64,000 nucleotides of DNA from Leptospira congkakensis (GCF_004770265.1 NZ_RQGQ01000017.1:310001-374000), one strand, 5' to 3'; positions 18,298 to 26,503 are shown, numbered from the stretch's first letter. Translations and numbers: made by a program. The notes: generated by a model from the letters alone, not told the origin.

Positions 18298-20436
18298 ATG
18301 AAAATTGATATCCATATACACACAAAAAAAACCAAAAGAGGCGATGCTCACACCCGTGAAATTACACCAAAAAAATTTTGTGAAATAATTACCAATTCAG
18401 ATGTCGGCATTTGTGCAATTACAAATCATAATCACTTTGATATCGATCAATTCAATGAAATAGTAGCACTTAAAGCAAAGCACCTTCAAATTTGGCCTGG
18501 TGTTGAACTTGATATTAGTCACGAAAGTAAACGTGGACATCTGATTGTTATATCCAATCCAAAGCAAGTAGATACATTTAATGAAATTCTTTTAAAATTG
18601 TTGAATAATGAGTCTCCAGATAAATTTATTATCGATATAAGTAAAATTGCCAGCGTATTTAAAGATATAGATGTTATCTATATCGCTCACTATTATAATA
18701 AAAAGCCAAATATCGAAGACGCTGCAATTGAAGTTTTACTTTCTGAAATCAAAAACCCTAATCGGGTGATAAAAGAAGCTACTGATTCAATTTCTGCAGG
18801 AATATTTGTGAGTCATGGGCATAATTCAATTTATGGTTCAGATGTTCAAGATTGGGATTCATACTTAAAAATTTCCAATGGATTACCTGAGCTAAGACTT
18901 CCAGTAGAAAGTTTCGAACAATTTTGCCTTCTTTTAGATAAAAACGAAAGTACAATACAAACCTTATTGGCTTCAAAAAATAAAAGCCAAATTAAGTTAT
19001 CTCCGTTTAAAGGAGAGTCTCCAATAGAAATTGACATCTGGGATGATGTGAATATATTATTTGGATCGAAAGGTACAGGAAAAACAGAAATACTTAAGAG
19101 TATTTGCAAGTTCTATAATGACAAAGGAATTAAGGCAAATCTTTTTGAATCAAACGTTGAAAACCTAGGAAAGAAATATGATTTGTCTGGTTCTAAAATA
19201 AACTTAGATATTTCTGAATCTGATATTTATGATTGTAAAGAAGAAATATTGCTTATTCGAAACGCAGAAGAAGCTGACATAGCAAGTTTAACGAGCTATC
19301 GAGAACACTATTCTAGACAAGCATTAAGCAAAATAGCCTCAAGACTTATAATAAGAGAAATTCTTCCCATTGATGAGAATCAATTATTATCAAATTTATC
19401 AGATACTACTAGCTTGAAAAAAGAGTTCGATAAATTTATAAACGTATTAAATCAAAATGATTCCAATAAAACTATTTTGGGCGAGGCTCTCCTTGAAGAA
19501 TTGAACCAGATTTTAATTAAAGCCCAAAACCACTTGTCAGAAAAAAAATATGATGCTTTTAAAATCTACAAATCGACAACACTTATTAACTTCACTATCA
19601 AATGTTTTTCTTCGGAAGTTGCAAAAAAAACTGGAGTTCCTAAAAAACCTCAAAGCACAGGATTTCTTGAATATGCTAGCAATAGAATCAAACTAGACTT
19701 GGCTCTTCAAAAAATTGTATTAAATTTAAAGAAACCAATTAATAAATGGACTGAATTTGTTTGGGATTTTGAGAATAAAGGCAAATTGTTTTGTGTCACA
19801 CATTTTAAATTTCAAAACGGCCATATTTCGGATGGCGAGCTCAAACATTTATCAAGTAATACAAAAAATCCAGAAAAAGACTTTTCAAAATGTATCAACG
19901 ATCTTGCAGAAAAAGTTTACCGATCAGATTTTTTTGAAACATTATCAGAGTTATTAGCGATAGACGATTCAGAAAAAATTACTTCAATTAAAGATCTAGT
20001 TTTGTTCAAGAGATATTTTGAACTAAATCATGCAGAGTACAAACCTTCAAATGGAGAATCTTCAATGATTCTTTTAGCAAAAGAACTAAAAGAGGATAAA
20101 GATGTCTATTTGGTTGATGAACCAGAAAAAAGTCTCGGGAATGATTTCATTAGCGATTTCATCGTTCCGATACTTAAAGACCTTGCTAAAAGTGGGAAAC
20201 GCATCGTTATAGCGACGCACGATGCGAATATAGCAGTTCGAACTTTACCATATAATTCAATTTATAGAGAACATTCTCCCGAAGGTTACAAAACTTATCA
20301 AGGAAATCCTTTTTCAAACCGCTTAAAAATGTTAAATGGAAACGAAAGTCTTGATTGGAAAGAAAAAAGTATGAATACACTAGAAGGTGGTAGAAATGCC
20401 TTCGGAGAAAGGAAGGGTATTTATGGAAACTATTAA
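18298..20436 (+). CDS. PHP-domain AAA/ABC-type ATPase (TrlF-like)
   Basis: A 712-aa protein joining an N-terminal PHP metal-dependent hydrolase domain to a split ABC/SMC-like ATPase. PHP ligands visible: His6/His8 (IHIHT), His44/His46 (TNHNH), Glu70 (GVELD), His81, His131 (IAHYY) and Asp182 (GSDVQD). ATPase: Walker A GSKGTGKT (256-263), a signature-like NGESS, Walker B YLVDEP (Glu608) and an H-loop IATHD (His641). Relatives are called TrlF-family, and a PHP-ATPase of this general design (ppl) has been reported as anti-phage; that is recalled, not checked. The next gene overlaps it by 14 bp. AT-rich; likely a nucleic-acid-directed defence or stress effector. Confidence 0.82.
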   Translation: MKIDIHIHTKKTKRGDAHTREITPKKFCEIITNSDVGICAITNHNHFDIDQFNEIVALKAKHLQIWPGVELDISHESKRGHLIVISNPKQVDTFNEILLKLLNNESPDKFIIDISKIASVFKDIDVIYIAHYYNKKPNIEDAAIEVLLSEIKNPNRVIKEATDSISAGIFVSHGHNSIYGSDVQDWDSYLKISNGLPELRLPVESFEQFCLLLDKNESTIQTLLASKNKSQIKLSPFKGESPIEIDIWDDVNILFGSKGTGKTEILKSICKFYNDKGIKANLFESNVENLGKKYDLSGSKINLDISESDIYDCKEEILLIRNAEEADIASLTSYREHYSRQALSKIASRLIIREILPIDENQLLSNLSDTTSLKKEFDKFINVLNQNDSNKTILGEALLEELNQILIKAQNHLSEKKYDAFKIYKSTTLINFTIKCFSSEVAKKTGVPKKPQSTGFLEYASNRIKLDLALQKIVLNLKKPINKWTEFVWDFENKGKLFCVTHFKFQNGHISDGELKHLSSNTKNPEKDFSKCINDLAEKVYRSDFFETLSELLAIDDSEKITSIKDLVLFKRYFELNHAEYKPSNGESSMILLAKELKEDKDVYLVDEPEKSLGNDFISDFIVPILKDLAKSGKRIVIATHDANIAVRTLPYNSIYREHSPEGYKTYQGNPFSNRLKMLNGNESLDWKEKSMNTLEGGRNAFGERKGIYGNY

Positions 20437-20716
20437 ATCTACTATCAGCAGATATGAAGAAAAGGCATTTTTACAGATCCATTTCACAGAAAAAGAAATC
20501 ATGATTGATCTTACAAGCGACGACTCTATATCGCTAAAGAATAGTTTTAATGATTTAATTGTTCGATTAAAAAACGGGAAGTTTCAAATTGAATTGGTAG
20601 ATTCTCAAGAGGATCTTTACTATCATGTTTGTAAAGAGTATTTAAGACAGCTTAATTCCGAGATATCAAATATTTACGGTCAAATGCGTACATATGGAAT
20701 TGTAAAAGATGAATGA
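20423..20716 (+). CDS. Small partner protein of the PHP-ATPase cassette
   Basis: A 97-aa soluble protein, start ATG 20423 with GGAAGGG 5 nt upstream; the gene overlaps the ATPase gene by 14 bp, so translation is coupled. It is beta-rich in the first half (FLQIHFTEKEIMIDLT) and helical in the second (YYHVCKEYLRQLNSEISNIYGQM). No family recognised. The tight overlap suggests a subunit, regulator or immunity-like partner of the ATPase. Confidence 0.65.
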   Translation: METIKSTISRYEEKAFLQIHFTEKEIMIDLTSDDSISLKNSFNDLIVRLKNGKFQIELVDSQEDLYYHVCKEYLRQLNSEISNIYGQMRTYGIVKDE

Positions 20717-20835
20717 AATATTTTTGATATCATATTTCATGATTTTGAAACTTAGAATGCTCGGGCTCATCCGATGCTTTTCATTACACACGACACAAAA
20801 CTTAATTCATCGATCGCAATACTTTAAATTTAACA

Positions 20836-21744
20836 ATGATTATAAACCTCCCAAGACATTTAGTTTTAGAAACTGTCCCAGCTATAGTTGAATCAACAAT
20901 TTCTCAAAATCGAAATCCTATTTCGGAGAGATTTACCTTCAATTTTGATACTTTACATTTTATTCAACCTGCAGGACTAACCGCACTTACTAATATTATT
21001 GAATTCTTACAGAAGAAAAATACTCAGATTGATTTCAAAGTAGATGTGAATAGAGCAAAATTTTCTAATTCTGTAATAAAATATTTGGACGATGTAAGTT
21101 TTTTCGAAAAGTATTTAGGAAATAAATTAAATATTCGATCTCGTATAAGGGATACAACTTTAACCATAAATATAATAAATATTGATTCGCGCTTTGAATG
21201 GATAGATAACACATTAATTCCTTGGATAAAAAAGCAACTCACCTTTCCGAATACTTCAAACTTTGAAACTCTCAGATTATGTTTAATGGAAATTTTTAAT
21301 AATATAAGTGATCATTCGCAAGAAAATATAGCCTGCTTATATGCCCAACATTTTCCAAAATGGAAACAAATTCAAATAGCAATATCGGATTTCGGCATTG
21401 GAATTCCAACAAATGTAAAGAAAAAAATGCATTTTGATTATGATTCATATGCAATTAGAAAATCAGTAGAAGAAGGATTTTCTACTAAATCCGTTCCAAC
21501 GAACAGGGGTGCAGGACTAGATGTTTTGAGGAAAAATATCGTTGAAAATAATGGTGGATCATTAACTATTTTATCAAACAGGGGTAAAGTCCGTATTTTT
21601 AGCGATTCTACTCAAATGAACCAATCAAATTTCCACTGCGCCGATTATGAATTGTCCGAGTATCCAGGTACACTTTTAAATCTAGAAATAAATTCCGAAA
21701 AATTTGACGATAGTGAGTCTGAGGAGGATTTCCAATGGTTTTAA
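20836..21744 (+). CDS. STAS-like plus GHKL ATPase protein
   Basis: A 302-aa cytoplasmic protein. Residues 1-100 look like a STAS-type domain (FDTLHFIQPAGLTALTNII). The second half is a GHKL/HATPase domain with N box CLMEIFNNISDHS (Glu, Asn, Asp-His), G1 box ISDFGIGIP, and G2 box TNRGAGLDVLRKN. No HisKA domain or phospho-acceptor His is visible, so it resembles anti-sigma (RsbW/SpoIIAB-like) ATPases rather than a sensor kinase. Its last 10 bp overlap the next gene, which encodes a STAS-like DUF4325 protein. A partner-switching role inside the PHP-ATPase cassette is inferred. Confidence 0.75.
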   Translation: MIINLPRHLVLETVPAIVESTISQNRNPISERFTFNFDTLHFIQPAGLTALTNIIEFLQKKNTQIDFKVDVNRAKFSNSVIKYLDDVSFFEKYLGNKLNIRSRIRDTTLTINIINIDSRFEWIDNTLIPWIKKQLTFPNTSNFETLRLCLMEIFNNISDHSQENIACLYAQHFPKWKQIQIAISDFGIGIPTNVKKKMHFDYDSYAIRKSVEEGFSTKSVPTNRGAGLDVLRKNIVENNGGSLTILSNRGKVRIFSDSTQMNQSNFHCADYELSEYPGTLLNLEINSEKFDDSESEEDFQWF

Positions 21745-22037
21745 AACTTCTAGATTATGTTTCGAATGGATCTTCAGCCATGGAAGGAAACGAAATTTTT
21801 GAAATTTTATTAAACCTACTAGAGACCAATGAAAATATATCTATATCCTTTAAGGGGTTAGGGGCGGTTTCTTCATCATTCGTAAACTCCGCTTTCATAA
21901 GACTTCTAGATAAATATTCATTCAATGAAATTCAAAAAAGAATAAAATTTATCGATACTCTTAAAATTCACAATAATTTAATAAAACAAAGATTTCAATT
22001 TGAAACCTCAACTCGACTAACAAATACTAAGGTTTAA
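21735..22037 (+). CDS. DUF4325 (STAS-like) small protein
   Basis: A 100-aa protein with the DUF4325 pattern: a strand ISISFKGLGAVSSSFVNSAFIRLL in the position where STAS-like proteins carry the phosphorylatable Ser cluster, followed by IKFIDTL. It starts inside the end of the STAS-GHKL gene (10-bp overlap), as expected for an ATPase and its small antagonist. It is the last gene of the cassette; no clear terminator follows. Confidence 0.7.
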   Translation: MVLKLLDYVSNGSSAMEGNEIFEILLNLLETNENISISFKGLGAVSSSFVNSAFIRLLDKYSFNEIQKRIKFIDTLKIHNNLIKQRFQFETSTRLTNTKV

Positions 22038-22132
22038 TTTATTATACTGCATCGCGAGATTTTTTTACTAAAAAGACGATTTCAAATAAAATTTTGAATA
22101 AAATATGGTTCAAAATAATTATCTCCGTTGAA

Positions 22133-22608
22133 ATGATTCAGCAACCTCAATCAGGTGAATAAAAAGAAAGGATCTACGATAACGATTCGGCTTGGAATTC
22201 TGCAGACTGGTCGTACGTAAAATTTACGAATGATAACTATGATTAATGGTGTGGTCACTTCCGAGGGTCGGCTTACGGAGCTGCAATTTCGGATCGAAGA
22301 AGTGAAGTTCTCATCTCAACTTCTGACTATTTATATTTATTAGATACAAATGATGGCGATATTATTGAAATATTGGATTCCCCACAGTTCAGATGTATAA
22401 CTGTTTCTCCCCAAGGAGATTTTATCCTAGCTGACTATTATCACATCCAAAGATTAAAGAAAAAAATATCGATAATCCCGTTAAAATGGATTCAATTGTA
22501 TTCAAAGAATGGGATAATGATAATTTACTTATTTATTGTGAAGAGTTTATGAATTGGACTAGGAAATTAAAATTATTAAATCTACATAGAATCCAAGCTA
22601 AATATTAG
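22133..22608 (+). pseudogene. Decayed gene, beta-propeller-like fragment
   Basis: One frame from ATG 22133 gives a coherent protein interrupted by in-frame TAA at 22160 and 22244, then continues (SDRRSEVLISTSDYLYLLD, ITVSPQGDFILADYY) to an A-run at about 22457-22466. There the sensible reading moves to another frame (VFKEWDNDNLLIYCEE...) and ends at TAG 22606. With the breaks repaired, the product would be about 155 aa with WD/PQQ-like strand repeats. No function can be claimed. Confidence 0.6.
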
Positions 22609-22722
22609 GTTGCCTAAAAAATAATCGGAATAAAAGCAAAGTTGTTCCTCTCGATGCCACTTTACATCTGCTTATTGATTCATTATGGCCAAAATCTAAC
22701 TCATTATCCAAAACAAATTAAC

Positions 22723-23172
22723 ATGCTACCTTTCACCGTAAAATTCAAAAGGAAACTATTCATTTCAAAGGATAAAACAGAAGTATTTTTAATTAGAAGT
22801 AAACAGGTTCTTATAAATTGTACTGATTGCGATATAGATTTAGTAAAAAATACCGTGATTTTAAATTCGAACTTTGAACCAAAATGGATCAAAAAATCTT
22901 ACGTTATCGGATTTCTTAACTCAGCTGAATTCAATATAAAAGAAGAAAACGAATCCTTATACCTTTATATGAAGGTCTCCTTTATGCCTCTATTCGGTAT
23001 TTCATTCATTTTGTTCCCATTTATTTTAACTTCATTATTACCCATTGACAATAATCCATTTGAAACAAAGAACCTTTTCTATTTCTGGTGCGCAAAGTTA
23101 GGCATTTTCATTCCTTGGAGTTTAATTGAGTATTATAGTCTAATAAACTATATTTCAAAAATAAAAGTCTGA
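22723..23172 (+). CDS. Hypothetical protein with two membrane helices
   Basis: A 149-aa product from ATG 22723 (MLPFTVKFKRKLF); the frame is open to 22642 but the extra 27 residues look non-coding. A beta-rich soluble first half with Cys-x-x-Cys (NCTDCD) is followed by two hydrophobic segments (FMPLFGISFILFPFIL and an aromatic one near LGIFIPWSLIEYY). I do not recognise the family. It lies in the AT-rich accessory stretch, after a pseudogene. Confidence 0.5.
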   Translation: MLPFTVKFKRKLFISKDKTEVFLIRSKQVLINCTDCDIDLVKNTVILNSNFEPKWIKKSYVIGFLNSAEFNIKEENESLYLYMKVSFMPLFGISFILFPFILTSLLPIDNNPFETKNLFYFWCAKLGIFIPWSLIEYYSLINYISKIKV

Positions 23173-23505
23173 AAATTTTTCAGTAACATTCTATACTCAT
23201 TTGACATTTAGTAAATGATTCGACACTTACTCACGTGCTAAGACTGTGATTAATTCCTCTAAATCATGCTTTTCTTACCGTAAAAACGAGTCAATCCTGA
23301 AGACTCACTAAATCCACTTTCCCAGTCCCCCAACTAACGGCTGAATCTCCACCCGCTTCCATAAATAACAAACCGCCATTGCCAAAAAAAAACTCCACCG
23401 TAAGTTAACTTCACCACATACGATCTATAAAAACAAATTGCAATCAAATTACCGCCATCTAACAATGACACATACTTATTGTTATATAATTATATTAGGA
23501 ATCTA
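23173..23505. other. Non-coding stretch
   Basis: I find no credible reading frame, repeat or RNA here. A TTGACA hexamer occurs near 23212 but has no well-placed -10 match. The segment is unusually C-rich on the plus strand between about 23300 and 23400. Confidence 0.5.
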
Positions 23506-23601
23506 ATGCGACAAAAACTTATTTTATTAATCATACTTCAGATGGCCATTTTAACGAGTTTTGATTGTGCTTTTACTGAAATTACAATCAAAATGAATTA
23601 A
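23506..23601 (+). CDS. Very small putative exported/lipo-peptide (31 aa)
   Basis: ATG 23506 follows an AGGA site (7 nt). The 31 codons encode a hydrophobic signal-like segment (LILLIILQMAILTSFDC) with a Cys in a lipobox-like position and only about 12 residues after it. It may be a lipopeptide, a leader, or the remnant of a longer lipoprotein gene. Confidence 0.35.
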   Translation: MRQKLILLIILQMAILTSFDCAFTEITIKMN

Positions 23602-23653
23602 AACAAACCTCTGCTAAATGAAAAATCGCAGAAAAAATTAATAAGGTATCCAT

Positions 23654-23794
23654 ATGAAATTTATAGCTCTTTTATCTACATCCATACTTTTTTCTTTATT
23701 AAGCAACTGCCTTTACCAATTGAAATATATTGATCGACAAGATAGAACTGAATCAACCTGGACAATCGAAAAAGAAACTAAGAAAACAAAATAA
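23654..23794 (+). CDS. Small putative lipoprotein (46 aa)
   Basis: ATG 23654; the signal peptide MKFIALLSTSILFSLLSNC ends in a good lipobox (LLSNC). A short, charged, lysine-rich mature part of 28 residues follows. It sits between the 31-aa peptide and the Cys-repeat gene on the same strand, with short gaps, so a small operon of secreted products is likely. No homology recognised. Confidence 0.5.
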   Translation: MKFIALLSTSILFSLLSNCLYQLKYIDRQDRTESTWTIEKETKKTK

Positions 23795-23834
23795 ACCGAA
23801 TCACAAAGTTTTGATATCTTTCGAGGATGAACCA

Positions 23835-24233
23835 ATGAAAAACCACCAACAAAATTTCAACCTACTTTACCTATTACTCTTTATTTCATTTTCTTCTCTA
23901 TGGGCCAATTCATGGGATAAGGATTATATATCAAATTTGTCTACTGCTGATTGCAGAGGGATTACTACGAAAAGTGAATATTCGTGCAGAACGAATGATT
24001 GTAAGGGAATTGCTTCTGGTGATCGATACAAGTGTGACAGTGATGATTGTAGGGCCGTAGTCAGCAGAGATAAATATATGTGTAAAAGCAATCTATGTAA
24101 AGCTTGGATTTCTGGCAATCCATACGGGTGTGACAGTGATGATTGTAGAGGTGTAGCCAGCAGAGATAAAAATTTGTGCGAAAGCAAGCAGTGCAAAGCC
24201 ATTGCATCAGGTAATAGTTCGTGGTGTTCTTGA
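23835..24233 (+). CDS. Secreted protein with six 16-residue cysteine repeats
   Basis: A 132-aa product from ATG 23835 with GAGG 8 nt upstream. A signal peptide (LLYLLLFISFSSLWA) is followed by six tandem repeats of 16 residues with pattern D-C-(K/R)-(G/A)-x-x-S-x-x-x-Y-x-C-x-S-(D/N). Twelve cysteines are evenly spaced, two per repeat. At the DNA level the repeats are 48 bp. Such regular CysX10C spacing suggests a disulfide ladder or a metal-binding rod in the periplasm or at the surface. I do not recognise a named family. Confidence 0.7.
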   Translation: MKNHQQNFNLLYLLLFISFSSLWANSWDKDYISNLSTADCRGITTKSEYSCRTNDCKGIASGDRYKCDSDDCRAVVSRDKYMCKSNLCKAWISGNPYGCDSDDCRGVASRDKNLCESKQCKAIASGNSSWCS

Positions 24234-24365
24234 TCCTAGACAAATATCGTTTTTGAATTTCATTATATTGCTCCAAACCAAGACTAAAATTCTAAAATTT
24301 TATATTTTCCGTGAAACAAATCTGTTAGGTGACTGTTAATTAAGTAAAACGGAATCTCATAAAAA

Positions 24366-24947
24366 ATGAAAAACAAACTTTTACTCATCGCCTTACTCAC
24401 TCTCCCCTTCCTCACGATTTTCGCTACAGAATCGGAAACTTCCGATAGTTTCAGAGGAATTGATTTCTCTACCACTGAAGTGCAAAAAATAAAGGCGATG
24501 ACCATCACTGTTCCCAAAATCGCAAAACGTTCTGATTCAATCCATTTGAAAGATAAGTTTCCGATCACTTTCTTCAAAGCTGATTGCACTCAGGAAAAGG
24601 AATGTTTTTCGTTATTGATTTCTGTATCTATTTTACCCTCATCTTTAAAATCCTTTGAAACTTTGGTAGAAGATTCTAAAGCTAGCGACTTCGGGGACAC
24701 ACCTTACGAGGTCAATAAATGGGTGGAACTTCTCACCTTCAAAACTGACAAAACCAAAATCCTAATGGGGCCTGGCGAATTACTCGGTACTAAAATCAAT
24801 GCGTTTTATCATATTAAAGAAACAAATGAAACTTATAAGGTTTCCATCAACCTGATCTTTCATCCAAAATTTCCAGATGAAGAATGGAAGGATATTCTTA
24901 TGCATTCCTTTTTGATTCTAAATAGTATCAACATTGAATCTAAATGA
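24366..24947 (+). CDS. Hypothetical exported protein
   Basis: A 193-aa protein with a classical signal peptide (KNKLLLIALLTLPFLTIFA) and a mature domain of about 170 residues that is mixed alpha/beta, with one Cys pair (CTQEKECF). It has no membrane helix after the signal and no motif that I can assign. Single gene 130 bp after the Cys-repeat gene. Confidence 0.6.
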   Translation: MKNKLLLIALLTLPFLTIFATESETSDSFRGIDFSTTEVQKIKAMTITVPKIAKRSDSIHLKDKFPITFFKADCTQEKECFSLLISVSILPSSLKSFETLVEDSKASDFGDTPYEVNKWVELLTFKTDKTKILMGPGELLGTKINAFYHIKETNETYKVSINLIFHPKFPDEEWKDILMHSFLILNSINIESK

Positions 24948-24988
24948 AACTAAAGATTATTATAATTAAGTCATAAAGAGAATCATAT

Positions 24989-25459
24989 ATGAATCAATAT
25001 GAAGTTATATTCAATCAAGTCTTCGATGAACATAAAAACCTCTTTGGCAAATCGGCATTTGTAACCATACCCTTTGAAAATAATCAAAAATCACAAAAAA
25101 ACATTCGTCTCTTCCATTGGTTTAAAACAACTAAAGACAAAAAAATAGATTTCTATGACCGGTTTGGTGATATTGAGGAAGATAATGTTTTAGATAAATA
25201 CATTATCGATATTGGAGATGATCAAATTTTCGCGCCGGAACTACGCGAAGGAGTCATTCCTTTTGCCTACATCGTCGATGACTGGGCTACAGGAAACGAC
25301 TACCAAGTAGAAGGTATTTTAATGATCGACCTTGGAGAATCAAAACATCCAGTTCTCATAGCCGAAGTTGATGGTACCATTGATGGACAAACTCCATTTC
25401 AAATTGTGAGTTTTAAATCACTAAATATCACTTCTGGCAAAATCAAAGTCGATGATTAA
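24989..25459 (+). CDS. Hypothetical acidic soluble protein
   Basis: A 156-aa protein, strongly acidic and beta-rich, without signal peptide. The pattern of short strands with conserved aromatics (DDWATGNDYQVEGILMID, then LIAEVDGTIDGQTP) is loosely reminiscent of SMI1/KNR4-type immunity proteins, but I cannot place it with confidence. It follows the exported protein by 41 bp. The same frame stays open for 37 codons beyond the stop with a hydrophobic stretch, which may be chance. Confidence 0.5.
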   Translation: MNQYEVIFNQVFDEHKNLFGKSAFVTIPFENNQKSQKNIRLFHWFKTTKDKKIDFYDRFGDIEEDNVLDKYIIDIGDDQIFAPELREGVIPFAYIVDDWATGNDYQVEGILMIDLGESKHPVLIAEVDGTIDGQTPFQIVSFKSLNITSGKIKVDD

Positions 25460-25805
25460 AACATCATCACAAGTTGGAGTCCTGCAACCGCGATAGCTGT
25501 CGCATTACTTCTATTAAAGATTTTAACCTCAGAAGAAAACTCAAATTATATTAAAGATATTATGGGTTTTTAGAATCCTTTAGCTAAAATTACAAGTATA
25601 AATCAATTTACTGTTTCCACATTCATCGTAAGTTCTTTAAATTTTTTATCTATAAACTCTATATATTGCTGTAATCACAGCTGCTAAATATCCCATTCCA
25701 TAACTGCCATCATTACTTAAGGAGCTCATGTTTTTGTGGAAGATATTACCCACATCAGCACGAATTATATCTGTGTTACGGATATCCAACTCAGCAAAAA
25801 TTCTT
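25460..25805. other. Non-coding stretch with possible gene remnants
   Basis: On the plus strand a 37-codon hydrophobic frame follows the upstream stop codon (25460-25573). On the minus strand, 25646 to about 25820 encodes a protein-like stretch with IFAELDIRN, IIRADVGNIF and GSYGMGYLAAVITAIY in a frame different from the adjacent lipoprotein. Both may be remnants of broken genes. No start signal supports either as an intact gene. Confidence 0.3.
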
Positions 25806-26210
25806 TTAGTTACCGTTCTGGATCTTTTGAAAAGCCACACAAAGAGGGACAGTTTCAATCTTTCCTTCTTGTAAGTCCTTACAGCTAAACTGCAAAATTT
25901 GTTTATGACAATCCTTATAAGCTGTTTGTATCGCCAATGGATCTGCGCCGATCAATTTGTATGCATTACTTTCACGAAATCGTTTTTGGCATTGGGTTTC
26001 ATCTAGTCTGCCTTCAGTAAACTTTTTTAAATTTTCAGGAATGGACTTCCATTCTTTATCAGCACACTCTCTATACTTTGCGCAAATCTCAGAAGTTAAA
26101 CTTAACGATTCATTCTGCCACTCTAAGTTCATGATCCCTTTATCTTTTTTACAAGATACAGTTGTTACTAAAACTAAGATGGATAAGAAGATACTTACTC
26201 CATTTTTCAC
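25806..26210 (-). CDS. Cys-rich putative lipoprotein
   Basis: A 134-aa product if it starts at GTG 26210 (a TTG at 26216 is an alternative). The signal segment VSIFLSILVLVTTVSC has a lipobox-like TVSC. The mature domain has five more cysteines in a C-x5-C-x(about 30)-C pattern (CAKYRECADKEW, CQKRF, CHKQ, CKDL, CVAF), resembling small Cys-rich lipoprotein families of Leptospira. The frame remains open upstream through a 39-bp repeat array to 26546; I regard that extension as non-coding. No ribosome-binding site is visible. Confidence 0.55.
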   Translation of the reverse strand: MKNGVSIFLSILVLVTTVSCKKDKGIMNLEWQNESLSLTSEICAKYRECADKEWKSIPENLKKFTEGRLDETQCQKRFRESNAYKLIGADPLAIQTAYKDCHKQILQFSCKDLQEGKIETVPLCVAFQKIQNGN

Positions 26211-26386
26211 ATTCAATTTAGGAAGAGAAAGATATATTTGGCTGTTAATCGTAGTTCGCTTATCATCCGCCGTCGCTCGGGAATTACGCGTAGTGCGTAT
26301 ATTCGCCACAATAAAGATAAGGGAGTTAACTGTATTACGCATATCCGCAGAAAAGTCTTGGATGGTTATATACGCATTGCGTATAT

Positions 26387-26503
26387 TTCTCCAATAACTA
26401 TGCAGGCTATGCGCATTGCGTTTAATTCCCCAATTACTATGCGGGCTATGCGCATTGCGCTTTATTCTCCAATTACTATGTGGGCTATGCGCATCGCGTT
26501 TAA
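26387..26503. repeat. Tandem array of 39-bp repeats with palindromic core
   Basis: Three units of exactly 39 bp (26387-26425, 26426-26464, 26465-26503) differ at only a few positions. Each contains CTATGCGCAT, with the 8-bp palindrome ATGCGCAT, followed by TGCG or CGCG. More diverged copies of the core (TACGCATTGCGTA, TACGCATATCCGC, GTAGTGCGTATATTCGCC) continue to about 26280. The array fills the gap between the MotB-like gene and the Cys-rich lipoprotein gene (26211-26568). Confidence 0.85.

Noticed and set aside
24061..24276. Minus-strand frames opposite the Cys-repeat gene
   Set aside because: They are mirror effects of the 48-bp repeats; the plus-strand frame has the signal peptide and ribosome-binding site.
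26260..26503. CRISPR array
   Set aside because: The repeats are contiguous with no unique spacers and no cas genes are present.
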